Under the pieces are notes generated by a model. It had not been told where the DNA came from and did no database searches. It worked only from the letters and a program-made list of their open reading frames with translations. 19,758 bases of DNA, taken from positions 1 to 19,758 of the forward strand of contig JAAOMT010000120.1 of the NCBI GenBank assembly GCA_016748015.1, given 5' to 3'. Of the stretch, positions 10,184 through 19,042 are shown piece after piece. The DNA comes from Geosiphon pyriformis (lineage: Eukaryota > Glomeromycota > Glomeromycetes > Archaeosporales > Geosiphonaceae). Every line of letters begins with the position of its first letter. The first letter of the stretch is position 1. The translations under genes and the position numbers were made by a program.

Positions 10184-11670
10184 TTATTTAGCAAACAAAT
10201 TAGTAATTTTAATTAAATTATTTATTAGTAAAATTTATTAAATTAAATACAACAATAGACTTAAAAAATTTTTTAATATTATTAAATTTTAGGATAAAAG
10301 ATAATACTCATTAAAATTTAATAAATAGCAAAAAAAATTATATAACCAATTAAATTTCTATTTAATTTACTAAAACTAATTATACAAAGAAACCAAAAGA
10401 TTTTAATTGACCACAAAAAATTATTTGATTTGAGAAAAAAAATTATAATATATACAATATGTCGAAAAAAAATTAAACAGAAAAAAATAATCACTGTATT
10501 TTATTTAATATACCAAAAAATATAAATTATATATTTATTAGAAAACTAAAAAACACATTAAAAAAAATTTAATATAATATTTTTTTTTATTTACAATTAT
10601 TATTTTATAATAGTGTTTTATTGATTTTACTAACCTAATTAAGAATCACTTTTTTTTTATAAATTGTTTTAAATTATTCTAATTTTTGGGTATATGTTTT
10701 TTTATATTTTTTTTATAATAATTTATAGATTTTTAATGGAATTTAAGTCAGAACTATTAGATGGTCAAGCTATAATTTCAGACATATTTTCTTAAAAAAA
10801 GGCTTTAACTAAATAACTTGTGTGCTTTGAATTATTGTTTTGTTAAAACTGTTACTTATTTTCTAACATTTCTCTTATTTTAGGTAAATATTAACAAATA
10901 ATTTCTATATAAATTTAAACTTATCTTTTTTTTTCATAAAAATTATCTTATATTATAATTTTGTTTAATTTTTTATTATAACATAAATTGGTTATTGGTC
11001 TTTATATTAATATTCTACTGTATTTTAGAATAGATAAAAAACTGTTTTATCTAAAAAAACAGTTTTTTTAATTATTATTGAGATGTTTTTAAACTTATTT
11101 TATACAATTTTTTTGTAAAAATTGGTAAGCATTAAAATTGTTAAAAAAAGTTTTTTCTTATATCTATATTTAATTAAATGTTTTAAAATAGTACTAAAAG
11201 AAATGTTTATATTTTTTTTGCTAATTTTATTTTTAAAGTCATCAAAAATATTGAAAAATCTTGATAAAAAATTGTTTTAATGTTTATGATATATCTTTTA
11301 ATTTTTTGCAGCCAATTATTTTTATTTACATGTTTTATTATTTCTGTTTTTTTGAGTTTTTTTGAATATTATAAATAAAATAGTATAGTATATTTGTTTA
11401 TAGTTTTATTTTAGTTGTATTTTATATTTTTTTATTTTAAAAATATAATATAGTTTGATGCTATATTTTTTGTTTAAAAAATAACATTGTGCAAAAAAAT
11501 TTTAAAAAAATTATTAATAAAATATATGAAAAAAAATTATTATATTTAATTACTTATCTTAGCATTTACTTTTTAATTCAATTATTACAAACTAATTAAA
11601 ATTAGTTAAACTGTATTAAGGTTTATAATGTGTATTTTGTCCAGTTTTTTTTATAATATATTATAATATG
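10184..11670. other. Over-long RNase H to integrase interval with T-rich block
   Basis: In Ty3/gypsy elements this gap is usually a few hundred bases; here it is almost 1.5 kb. From about 10580 to 11450 the plus strand switches from A-rich, as in the surrounding coding remnants, to strongly T-rich. That suggests an unrecognised insertion, possibly coding on the minus strand. I could not identify terminal repeats or a domain. A 13-bp hairpin lies at 11036-11068. Confidence 0.45.
11036..11068. repeat. 13-bp perfect hairpin
   Basis: AAAAAACTGTTTT (11036-11048) pairs exactly with AAAACAGTTTTTT (11056-11068) across a 7-base loop and is followed by one more T. The same AAAACAGTTTT core recurs near 630, 2829 and 3070. 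This could be a terminator-like fold or simply a relic of a repeat. Confidence 0.6.
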
Positions 11671-12420
11671 CATATTGATTTTTTAACAAAACACTTTAAA
11701 AAAACAAAATAATTTAAAAATTTTTTAGCAAAATATTATTGGCCAATTTTAAAAAAAGATATAACAAAATACATTAAAATTTGCAATATCTGTTAATAAA
11801 AAGATAAATTTAATTAAAAAGAAAACATTTATTTTATATTTATTGGCCAATTTTTTGACAAAATTAGAATCAATATTATTAAATTCTTAAGAGTAATATT
11901 TAATAACAACAAATATATAATAATAGCAACAAATTATCTAATAAAATAGATAAAAATTAATATAACTTTAGATTAAACAGCTGTTTTAATAGCTAATTTT
12001 ATATATAAAAAAATTATATATAAACATAAATATTTTTAAAAACTATTTTTTAATAAAAAATAAGCTTTTATTTAACTTATTAATAAAAAAACTTTTAAAA
12101 AAATTTGCAATATATCACAAACTTTTTTTTATTATTATTTACAAATTAATAAATTAGTAAAATATTTCAACCAACATTTTGTAAAACACTAGTAAAAACC
12201 AGTAAAAAAACAAACTTATAAGACAAAGTTTTATTTCTAATATTTTTTGTTTATAGAACAATAAATTATAATTATTTATAAATTTTTTTACTTATTTTAT
12301 GAATACATGACAATATTATTTATTAAAACTGATATTGAAACAATATTCTTTAAAAAAATAACTAAATTTAATTACAAAAACATTTTGCAATAAAAACTTA
12401 AAACAATATTAAATATTTTA
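11671..12420 (+). pseudogene. pol: Integrase remnant, DDE residues changed to N/N/K (outer element)
   Basis: Integrase inserts the cDNA into the genome. Frame 1 carries an H-X6-H...C-X2-C zinc finger: His at 11671 and 11692, Cys at 11782 and 11791, with KYYWPILKKDITKYIK between them. The catalytic core follows in the same frame: GQFFDKIRINIIKFL (first Asp is Asn, 11872-11874), KYIIIATNYLIK* (second Asp is Asn, 11932-11934), and LQINKLVKYFNQHF (family NGLVERFN; catalytic Glu is Lys, 12160-12162). A later YRTINYNYL matches the YRT..H motif. No indel is needed from 11671 to about 12270 although stops occur. All lost catalytic residues and the Trp-to-stop changes are G-to-A type. The finger and GPLP/VATDYLTKW-like layout are diagnostic of Ty3/gypsy. 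Confidence 0.9.
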
Positions 12421-13262
12421 ATAAAAGCACAAATAATTGCTTATAATAAAATAAAAAAATAAAACACTTTCTTTAAAATGTTAATAACTTAGTTTTTAAA
12501 TACAAATTTAATTAAAACAATATTTTTGGCAATAAATTCTTAAGCTAATAGAAAGTATTATTTATAATTAATAAAATTTTAAATAACAGATTTATATTTT
12601 GCAAAACCAATATAAAACAATATTTAATATTTAACTTATTTATAATACAAAAATCAAAAAATATTACAAAAAACTTAATTGGTTATCAATTATTATAATA
12701 TTTACAATATTTATTAATAAAATACTAAAACCAAAATAAAAAAATTTTTTTAATTCTAAAACATATGTATTTTTAGTTAACATAAAAAAATATTTCTTTG
12801 ATTAAAATATTTAAAACATCTTTTTTACAATTTATAAATATTAAATATAAAACTATTCTAATATTTTACTTATTATTAAAAAACAAATAATAATTAAAAA
12901 CAAAATTAGAGTATATTTTATTAATAATTCATAAAAAACTGTTATAAAAAAACAAAAAATTGGCAGCAAAATAAAGAAATATATACTTAAATATATAACT
13001 GCCAAAATTTTTGCTCTTTTCAACACAATTAAAAGAACAATAAAAAAAATATTGTCTATAAACAGAAAATTGTCATATAAAAAACAATTTAAATATTATA
13101 AAAACCTTGGTAAAAGTATTAAAAATATAAAATTTTTAAAGAAAACAACTTCAAAAATTCAGATAAAAATTTTAAACATTATATATTTAAATATTTTAGA
13201 AGTTTTGACTATTATAAAAAAAGCCAAAATACTTGTACAAAAGTTTGATTTCTTGGACTTAA
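12421..13262 (+). other. C-terminal pol tail of outer element, decayed
   Basis: The order places the integrase C-terminal domain here. No reliable motif can be read. A short open stretch at 13052-13312 (frame 2, lysine- and isoleucine-rich, ending KFDFLDLK just before the LTR and continuing into it) may preserve the last residues of the polyprotein, or may be open only because G/C-containing stops are rare. A recognisable polypurine tract is not seen; 'acttaaaactac' at the LTR border could be a G-to-A-mutated one. Confidence 0.35.
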
Positions 13263-13828
13263 AACTACTAATATTATTAATTAGTCATCTTATTTTTAGA
13301 ATAAGTTGTTAATAATTATTAACTTAATTAATAATATAATTATTGACCAAATTACTAATATAATTATTAATTTAATTATTAATTTTTTTAATAGTATATA
13401 AATAAGATTTTTTAAAGTTATAAAAAAGTATTTACACTAGAATTTACACTTAAATTAATATAATAATATTAATTTTTTTTTTTTATTATTTTTATTTTTT
13501 TAATTTGTTTAATTATTAGTTTTTAAGAAGTATATTGAATAAATATTTACTAAAAAGTACAATTAATACCGGATATTTAATTTTAAAAGTGTTATATAAG
13601 ACATAAAATTATATTAATGTATTATTATAGATTATCTTTCTACTTTCAGATTTTTTTTTATTTTTTGAAAAAAATAGTGATTGAAATATTTATAAAACTA
13701 ATCTTGTATATTGAATTTTTACTAATGTAATTTACTTATTAAAATTAAATTACTCTTTTTATTAATTTTATTGTTATATAATACTGTTTTTTCTTGCTAT
13801 TTATTAATTTATTAATTAAATTATAATA
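13263..13828 (+). repeat. Outer element 3' LTR
   Basis: Partner of 1432-2063. It carries six degenerate 12-bp units (13318-13389) against nine in the 5' LTR, then the TATA-like TATATAAA at 13395 and the shared 'aaataaatatttactaaaaa' and 'ttatataatactgttttt' blocks. It is followed directly by ATATT (13829-13833), matching 1427-1431. Confidence 0.88.
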
Positions 13829-14429
13829 ATATTAACAACTTAATTTAATTTGTGTTAATTTAGAAAAATTCAAATATATTGATAATATTATATAATATTT
13901 ATAATATAAAATATAAATTAACATATAAACTGAAAATACTTATTTATAAAAAAAATTTATTTTATTATAATTAATATAAATAAGTCAAATAATTTTATTA
14001 AATACAATAAATGATAAATTACCAGTTATCTATAATAAAAGACCAGATTAATTATTAATTTTTCTAAAAAATTAGATTTATTTATTTTAAAAAATAAATT
14101 TTATTATAATAATTGATTTATTATTATTTTTAAACATTTATCTTGAATTATTTTGAGTTGGTACAATTATGTTTTGTTAATATTAAAAATTAAATTATTA
14201 AGTTAAACAGTTAGTATATATTATTTTAAAAAAAACAATGTTTTTATATTTTTAACATATTATATGAAAATATTATATGTTTGTTAATATATAATCCTAT
14301 TAATATTAAAATTTGCAAATAAAAATTATATTTTTATAAAATTATTATTAAATAATTGATTTTTTATTTTTATTTGCTAAAATTTTCAAAGTTATTATAT
14401 TAATAGCTGTTATTTTTTTTATTTACAAG
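13829..14429. other. AT-rich sequence without recognisable genes
   Basis: The left end is the possible ATATT duplication. The rest shows no open frame, motif or repeat that I can support. Confidence 0.5.
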
Positions 14430-14785
14430 TTTTTTTACTATTGTTGTTTTGCTGATTACTGTTATTTTTCTTTTATTTAGAAGTTTTTTTATTGTTATTG
14501 CTTTGTTGATTATTATTGTTTTTCTTAATTTTTTTTCTTGTTATTATTATCTTACTAATTATTATTATTATTTTCTTATTTATAATTTTTATTCTTGCTT
14601 TTTCTGTCTTATTAGTTATTATTATTTTTCTTTTTATTTTAAAGTTTTTTTATTGTTGTTGTTGTTTTGTTGGTTATTATTGTTTTTTTCTTTATTTTCA
14701 AGTTTTTTTTGTTATTATTATTTTACATATTACTGTTGGTTTTCTTTTTGTTTTTAGGTTTTTTTTCTTGTATTTACTATTATAA
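14430..14785. repeat. Degenerate minisatellite, about 54-58 bp units
   Basis: About six and a half imperfect units, each opening with a run of seven or eight T after 'aag' or 'agg', then (t)attgttgttg-like and ttattattgtttttctt-like segments. Unit starts are near 14430, 14484, 14531, 14587, 14645, 14703 and 14759. The plus strand is almost pure T with some G; the minus strand would encode Asn/Gln/Lys-rich repeats but has stops. Open frames on the plus strand here are by-products of the pyrimidine bias. Confidence 0.75.
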
Positions 14786-15983
14786 TAGATATTATACTTA
14801 TTTTTTTAATTATTAAAAATATTATTGTTCTCTTTAATCATTTTTTTATCTTTTAAATTTCTTGTTTTTATTTATTTGTAAAATTGAATTATTTTTAAAA
14901 TTTATTTTTGAATAAAAATTTAAAATTACCAATTTTTTTAATTTTGTTTAATATTCAAATTCTTAACTAGTAATATAAGCTAGTATCTTTTTAAATTAGA
15001 ATTAAACCTTTTTTTTTGATTTTTTATAAAGTTTTAATTATTAGAAAATTCGGATTTATATCACAATAAAGATTTAAAAAGATTTTATATAATATAATAT
15101 TATTAATGTATTTTTAAAAACCGTTTTTTCTAAAATGTTTTTTATTATAATAATAATTTTTTTTTATTTTTAAAATAAATTAATATTAGCTTTATAATTA
15201 TAAATGTTATATTTCTTTAAAAAATCTTTTTTAATAAATAGAACTTAATTTGGATTTGTTATTGTTTTGGTTATAAATTAGCAAAAAAAACTCTTTACTA
15301 TTAATTTTTTTAGACATTATATAAATTACAAGAGTTATAAAACAAAGTTATTTAGAAATTAAGACTTAAAATTTGCTTAAAAGTAATATTTAATTAATAA
15401 AAACCATGCAAATATGTTAGTAAAAATAAAAAAACAGAAAATTTTCAAGTAAAATATATAATTTTAGAATGGCTGTATTTTTAATTAGTTAAATAGGCTT
15501 TTATATTTGAAATAAAATTTAGTTAAGTTAGTATGAAAGTTTTAAATATATGTTAATACTTAATTAAAACAAAACTTATTGTATTAATATTAAATATAAT
15601 TTTGCTATTTAAAAATTTTAACAATACAAAATATAATTTTTATTTATTAGATAGCTAATAATAATATATATATATGTTAAAAAATTATGAAATCAATTTA
15701 TAAATACAATACTTTAGAAAATAATTCTTTATAAAAATATTTTTTGTCTTGGTTAAAAATACAAGTTAATTTAATTGTTAAATATTAATAATAATAAAAA
15801 AAATTAAATAACTAAATAAAAATAAAAATAAAAAAGACAAAGAATTTTTGTGTAAAATGTCTTTTTTAGTTAAACATTTACTTGTGTTTAAAATTAATCC
15901 AAAACAGTACATAACTAGCTAATATTATAATATATACAAAAAAATAGAAAAAAATTATTGTATATAAAGTTTTTTTTTGAATC

Positions 15984-16044
15984 AAGACACAAATAAGATA
16001 TTTTTTTATACCAAATAATATCATTTAATATAATCTTGTGTCTT
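15984..16044. repeat. Inverted repeat AAGACACAA / TTGTGTCTT
   Basis: A 9-bp perfect stem (15984-15992 with 16036-16044), extended by GAT/ATC after a four-base bulge, around an AT-only interior of about 43 bp. It could be a tiny foldback element or chance. Confidence 0.4.
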
Positions 16045-16426
16045 AATAAAAAAAATTTAATCAAAGCTGTATAATTTTTTAAATCAAAAACATTTTTTTG
16101 TATTCCTAATTAATTCGACCTAAATTCTCATTTTAACATGCCAAAATTGTATCACGTTTGTAATTAAACACTTAAAAAACACAATTAGCTAATAATATTA
16201 TAAGATATGTAAAGAGAATAAAAAAATCCAATGAATTTTCTTTTTAATGTCTTCTTTAGATTTAGGTGTAAATCAAACATTCTTTTATATTACAAATTAT
16301 ATAATTTTATGCAGATTTCTCTGTTTTTATGTTTTGATAAGATAAAAACTATGTTTTCTTCATAATAAAGTGCATGAAAACTTAGCTAAAAAGTATACTT
16401 AATTAAGAAAATTTAGACAAAACAGC

Positions 16427-16453
16427 AAAACATTATTCAGTAAATAATGTTTT
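16427..16453. repeat. 11-bp perfect hairpin
   Basis: AAAACATTATT (16427-16437) pairs with AATAATGTTTT (16443-16453) across the loop CAGTA. No associated gene is recognisable. Confidence 0.45.
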
Positions 16454-16990
16454 TAACAAGCAGTTTTATTATAAATTATTCTTTATCTTTAATTTTGGGC
16501 TGTAAAACTTATAAATCTGAAAATACAAAAATTTGTTCCTTATAAAAAATAGCTAAAAATATATTAAAATAAATTTCTAATAATGTAATTACTCAATATA
16601 TTTATTTTTTTAAATAACAGAATAAATTTAAAACTGCATTAAATCTATATAAAAAGAAATACTTTTTCTTTTCAAAATTTCTATCTGATATCTTGATTCT
16701 TAAAAATTGCTTAATTAGCACTTATAAAAAACGTCTTATTAATTAAACAAATAATCTAAACAATTTCAACAATACTTTTAACAAACTTGTAGATTTTGCT
16801 TAAAACAATAATAAATACATTGCAACTAATAAGATTTTTACAAGACTTATTATTTTTACCAATAAATCTAATATCAAAACATCTATATATTACTCAAAAA
16901 TCAAGTTAAATTCAACAAATCAAAATTTAAATTGGCATATTAAATAATTTTCAATTATGAAAAACTCTTAATTTTAGTTTTATTATTTTA

Positions 16991-17548
16991 ATGTTTTTTT
17001 AATTTTTAAATCATATATTTAGGAGTAGTTAAGCTAAAAATTCAAAAAAACACTACATAAATTGATCTCAAAAAGGATAATCTTTCAACAAAATCACAAG
17101 ATATACAGACAAATAGAAAAAACATAAAAGATTTTTATATAAAGAATAGACACTCAAAAAAGCATTTTCCCATCTAACCATTACTATTTGTAAATTTCTT
17201 GTTTCTTAGCCACTTATTGATGATGAGAAGATTAATTTTAATTTTTTAAATTCATATAGAAGTTTTATTATGAGCTAAAATTAAAAAACGAGTCACAGAA
17301 ATCAAAAATCTAACTAAAAAAACAAAATGCTTTGGTTAGAAATTAGATACTTCAAAAAAATAAGAAAAAGTTATTAAGCAATAATAATGAGTTAATGAAA
17401 GAAATTAAACAGTTAAAGAAGCAGATTCTATCAAAAAGACCAAATAAAAAAAGTAAGGTTGATATGATAATTTTATTATTAAATACAAAAAATACAATGT
17501 TTCATTATTAAATAAAAGGTTGCTACTCAAAGACAATAACATAAATGA
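16991..17548. repeat. Long inverted repeat, right arm
   Basis: Reverse complement of 1-558 with about ten mismatches. The inner border is sharp: matching stops at 'acat' (558 / 16991). The outer border is set only by the window edge. At its outer end the arm carries the 5' portion of a repeat-rich open frame that continues into 17549-17687. At transitional differences this arm keeps C/G, so it is the less decayed copy. Confidence 0.93.
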
Positions 17549-18329
17549 TGAAGAGTTGCTACCTGAAAACAATAGCATGAGTAATAAAAGATTGCAACAC
17601 GAAAACAATAGCATAAACTATAAACTTCTTAGTGTAGCTTTTTCAATCCCAAAGAAATCAAAGAATTCAATTCTATTAATTTCATAAATTTTAATTGGGT
17701 CAGACAAATATAAAGACTTAAAGAGAATTTGGATGGTGGTTTATATAATCATAAAAAAAATATTAAGAGTATCAATAAATATATTCATGTTCTTCAGAAT
17801 GGCTCCACAAATTATGCTGTACTAATAACTATATCCAATTCAACTATGTTAAATTTCATCAAAGAATTCAATAAACTGTATGCTACTTGGATTCAGATTG
17901 ATCAAATGACCCAAAAACACGAAGAAGAAGCCAAGACAGTTCATTTGTATAGTCATTTACAATTATCAAAAGTTCTTAACCACATACTTCTATTAATACC
18001 CGCAAACTAGAATTCAACTCAAACACATCAAATTGTTAAAAATATGCCAAAAATACAAGTGGAGCCAAATGTGAAAACAATTGGGTCGAAAGAAAAAAAC
18101 AAACTGAAAGTTATTTTGGCGATTCTCAAAATAATGGATGATTATTTTCATATAACTGCCACATGTTAATTTCTCGATTTCTAGGTGCAAAAAATCTAAG
18201 AAACAAATAAGTTATTATTTATTTATGTTAAGGAGTAAATTTGAGCAGGGATTTTCTCAAGCAATCCCAAAAAAGTATGAAGGGATTTTTAACCAAACCT
18301 TGACACAATATGGTATTTCCATTTGTTAA
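17463..18329 (+). pseudogene. Broken coiled-coil-type gene with 12-residue repeats, function unknown
   Basis: Three adjoining open pieces look like one decayed gene. Piece 1 (frame 3, 17463-17687, no start codon) has three 12-residue repeats rich in Asn, Leu, Lys and Glu (RLLLKDNNINDE, ELLPENNSMSNK, RLQHENNSINYK). Piece 2 (frame 2, about 17636-18169) reads FNPKEIKEFNSINF..NWVRQI, a TAA at 17711, then LDGGLYNHKKN and a long helical, charged region up to PAN. A TAG follows at 18008, and the frame continues open to TAA at 18167. Piece 3 (frame 3, 18156-18329) contains SKFEQGFSQAIPKKYEGIF. Upstream, a Lys/Glu-rich stretch at 17353-17445 (frame 1) adds a likely coiled coil. Both internal stops would fit mutated Gln codons. 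Alternatives are real introns or several exons. I recognise no family. Confidence 0.5.
17519..17626 (+). repeat. 36-bp tandem repeat, three units
   Basis: Unit starts at 17519 (gttgctac), 17555 (gttgctac) and 17591 (attgcaac) are exactly 36 bp apart, each followed by an 'aa.acaata.cat' core. The period is a multiple of three, and the units encode a 12-residue repeat in frame 3. Only part of the first unit is duplicated in the left arm within this window. Confidence 0.8.
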
Positions 18330-18436
18330 CATTATTATTATTCTTTATACTTTTTGTCCAAATTATGTACAATTTTGTCTAGACTTTATCTATTCTAAGA
18401 CAAGAATGTTATATATGGCTTCATTTATGTGTTATA
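18330..18436. other. Flank of Tc1/mariner insertion
   Basis: No gene supported. Ends with the TA target dinucleotide (18435-18436). Confidence 0.5.
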
Positions 18437-18457
18437 CAGAGGGTGTCCAAAAGTTTC
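18437..18457 (+). repeat. Tc1/mariner left terminal inverted repeat
   Basis: 21 bases exactly complementary to 19022-19042, directly after the target TA. Confidence 0.95.
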
Positions 18458-18546
18458 AGAAAAAACTTTGGAGTAACATTCCACATGCTTGAATAATTAG
18501 AAAAGCACGAGTTTATTACTAAATTAAGTTAGTTAATTATTAAATT

Positions 18547-18650
18547 ACGCGTTTTTTATTTTTTAAACACGCGTGTATAATGTTTTTTCGCGACGCGCAT
18601 AATCGATTTTATTCATACGCGTTTTTTAATAAAAATAAAATGTAACGCGC
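18547..18650 (+). promoter_or_regulatory. Cluster of ACGCG motifs upstream of truncated transposase
   Basis: Three ACGCGT sites (18547, 18569, 18617) and two ACGCGC sites (18593, 18645), plus TCGCGA at 18588, occur in about 100 bp of a genome region otherwise almost free of CpG. They form an imperfect duplication: 'tacgcgttttttA' at 18546 and 18616, and 'acgcgcata..agatttt'-like at 18593 and 18645. ACGCGT is the known MluI cell-cycle box bound by MBF in yeasts. Whether that factor acts here is inference. The sites could equally be subterminal transposase binding sites. Confidence 0.55.
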
Positions 18651-18685
18651 ATATAAGATTTTTTCGTCGTTTTTATTAAAACGAA

Positions 18686-18934
18686 ATGGGAGCAGAAAAA
18701 GAATTAACGATTGCTCAACGTAATACTATATGCTTATTACAACAGCATGGCAAGAAATATCGTGATATTGCCAACATAGTCAATTGCAGCTTGACAACAG
18801 TTTCGGATACAATAAAACGATTTAAAGAAACTGGTTCAATTGATTCAAGACCTCGTTCAGGACGTCCACGTTTATTTACTCACCAAAAATATTACCGACT
18901 TAAACGTTTAGTAACACTTAATGGAAAAATTTAG
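18686..18934 (+). pseudogene. Truncated Tc1/mariner transposase, N-terminal DNA-binding domain only
   Basis: The ATG at 18686 follows an A-rich context. The 82-residue product begins MGAEKELTIAQR and contains a helix-turn-helix at about residues 9-46 (core HGKKYRDIANIVNCSLTTVS, then a recognition helix). A GRPR motif with the upstream RPRSGRPR basic stretch lies at about residues 55-62, and the first residues of the second helix-turn-helix follow (HQKYYRLKRL). This paired HTH with GRPR linker is typical of Tc1/Tc3 transposases and binds the terminal repeats. The frame ends at a TAG after NGKI, where the internal deletion joins AT-rich 3' sequence. The second HTH is incomplete and the DDE domain is missing, so no transposition activity is expected. 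If expressed, the product might still bind the ends and interfere with transposition. Homeodomain-like host protein is a less likely reading, given the flanking transposon ends. Confidence 0.9.
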
Positions 18935-19021
18935 AAAATTACTATAAAATTATAAATATGTTGTTTATTTTGTTTTATTTTATAAAAAAATAAATATTAT
19001 TGTTAATTAAAATCTTGTTCG

Positions 19022-19042
19022 GAAACTTTTGGACACCCTCTG
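19022..19042 (-). repeat. Tc1/mariner right terminal inverted repeat
   Basis: 21 bases exactly complementary to 18437-18457, followed by TA. Confidence 0.95.

Larger units (their letters stand above)
1432..13828 (+). mobile_element. Decayed Ty3/gypsy LTR retrotransposon (outer element)
   Basis: The element is bounded by direct repeats at 1432-2063 and 13263-13828, with a possible 5-bp ATATT duplication at 1427-1431 and 13829-13833. Inside, plus-strand remnants follow the Ty3/gypsy order: gag with zinc knuckle, aspartic protease, reverse transcriptase, RNase H, integrase. A second LTR element (4866-9557) splits it after the protease. After removing that insertion the internal part is about 6.5 kb. 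The reverse transcriptase fingers and most of the segment joining reverse transcriptase to RNase H are missing, and the interval between RNase H and integrase is longer than usual. In-frame stops and lost catalytic residues make it inactive. RT-RNaseH-integrase order and the integrase HHCC finger support Ty3/gypsy over Ty1/copia. Confidence 0.9.
14786..16990. other. AT-rich DNA between minisatellite and right arm
   Basis: No gene recognised on either strand. It contains three loosely similar 'agctaataatattata' sites (about 15653, 15916, 16187) spaced roughly 265-270 bp apart, and two small hairpins (15984-16044 and 16427-16453). Nothing else is supported. Confidence 0.45.
18437..19042 (+). 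mobile_element. Internally deleted Tc1/mariner transposon, 606 bp
   Basis: The ends are perfect 21-bp inverted repeats starting CAGAGGGTGTCC (18437-18457 and 19022-19042), extending to about 28 bp with two mismatches. They are flanked by TA on both sides (18435-18436 and 19043-19044), the hallmark duplication of Tc1/mariner. It carries only the N-terminal DNA-binding part of a transposase; a full element would be about 1.3-1.8 kb with a DDE/D catalytic domain, which is absent. Perfect ends, an intact start codon and G+C well above the degraded block suggest a younger insertion than the LTR elements. It is non-autonomous but could be mobilised by a related full-length transposase. Confidence 0.95.

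Noticed and set aside
13052-13312. Open frame of 86 codons
   Set aside because: It runs into the 3' LTR and is Lys/Ile-rich; at most its last part is the end of the decayed polyprotein, so it is not annotated as a gene.
14449-14785. Two overlapping plus-strand open frames that look like membrane proteins (Phe/Leu/Ile-rich)
   Set aside because: They are by-products of the T-rich minisatellite; both frames are open at once and the hydrophobicity comes only from T-rich codons.
1-17500. Organelle genome or Plasmodium-like AT-rich genome
   Set aside because: No mitochondrial genes or tRNAs were seen, and LTR retrotransposons with Ty3/gypsy integrase plus a Tc1/mariner element argue for a nuclear fungal-type genome.
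1-17548. Maverick/Polinton or linear-plasmid interpretation of the long inverted repeat
   Set aside because: No DNA polymerase B, packaging ATPase, capsid or RNA polymerase motif was found between the arms; the readable genes are all LTR retrotransposon.
17405-17614. Minus-strand open frame of 69 codons with Leu/Ser repeats
   Set aside because: Antisense shadow of the 36-bp repeat and coiled-coil frame on the plus strand.
18310-18492. Plus-strand open frame of 60 codons
   Set aside because: It runs through the Tc1/mariner left terminal repeat and so cannot be an original gene; no motif.
18547-18650. CpG island of a host gene
   Set aside because: The CpG cluster lies entirely inside the transposon ends and directly upstream of the truncated transposase.
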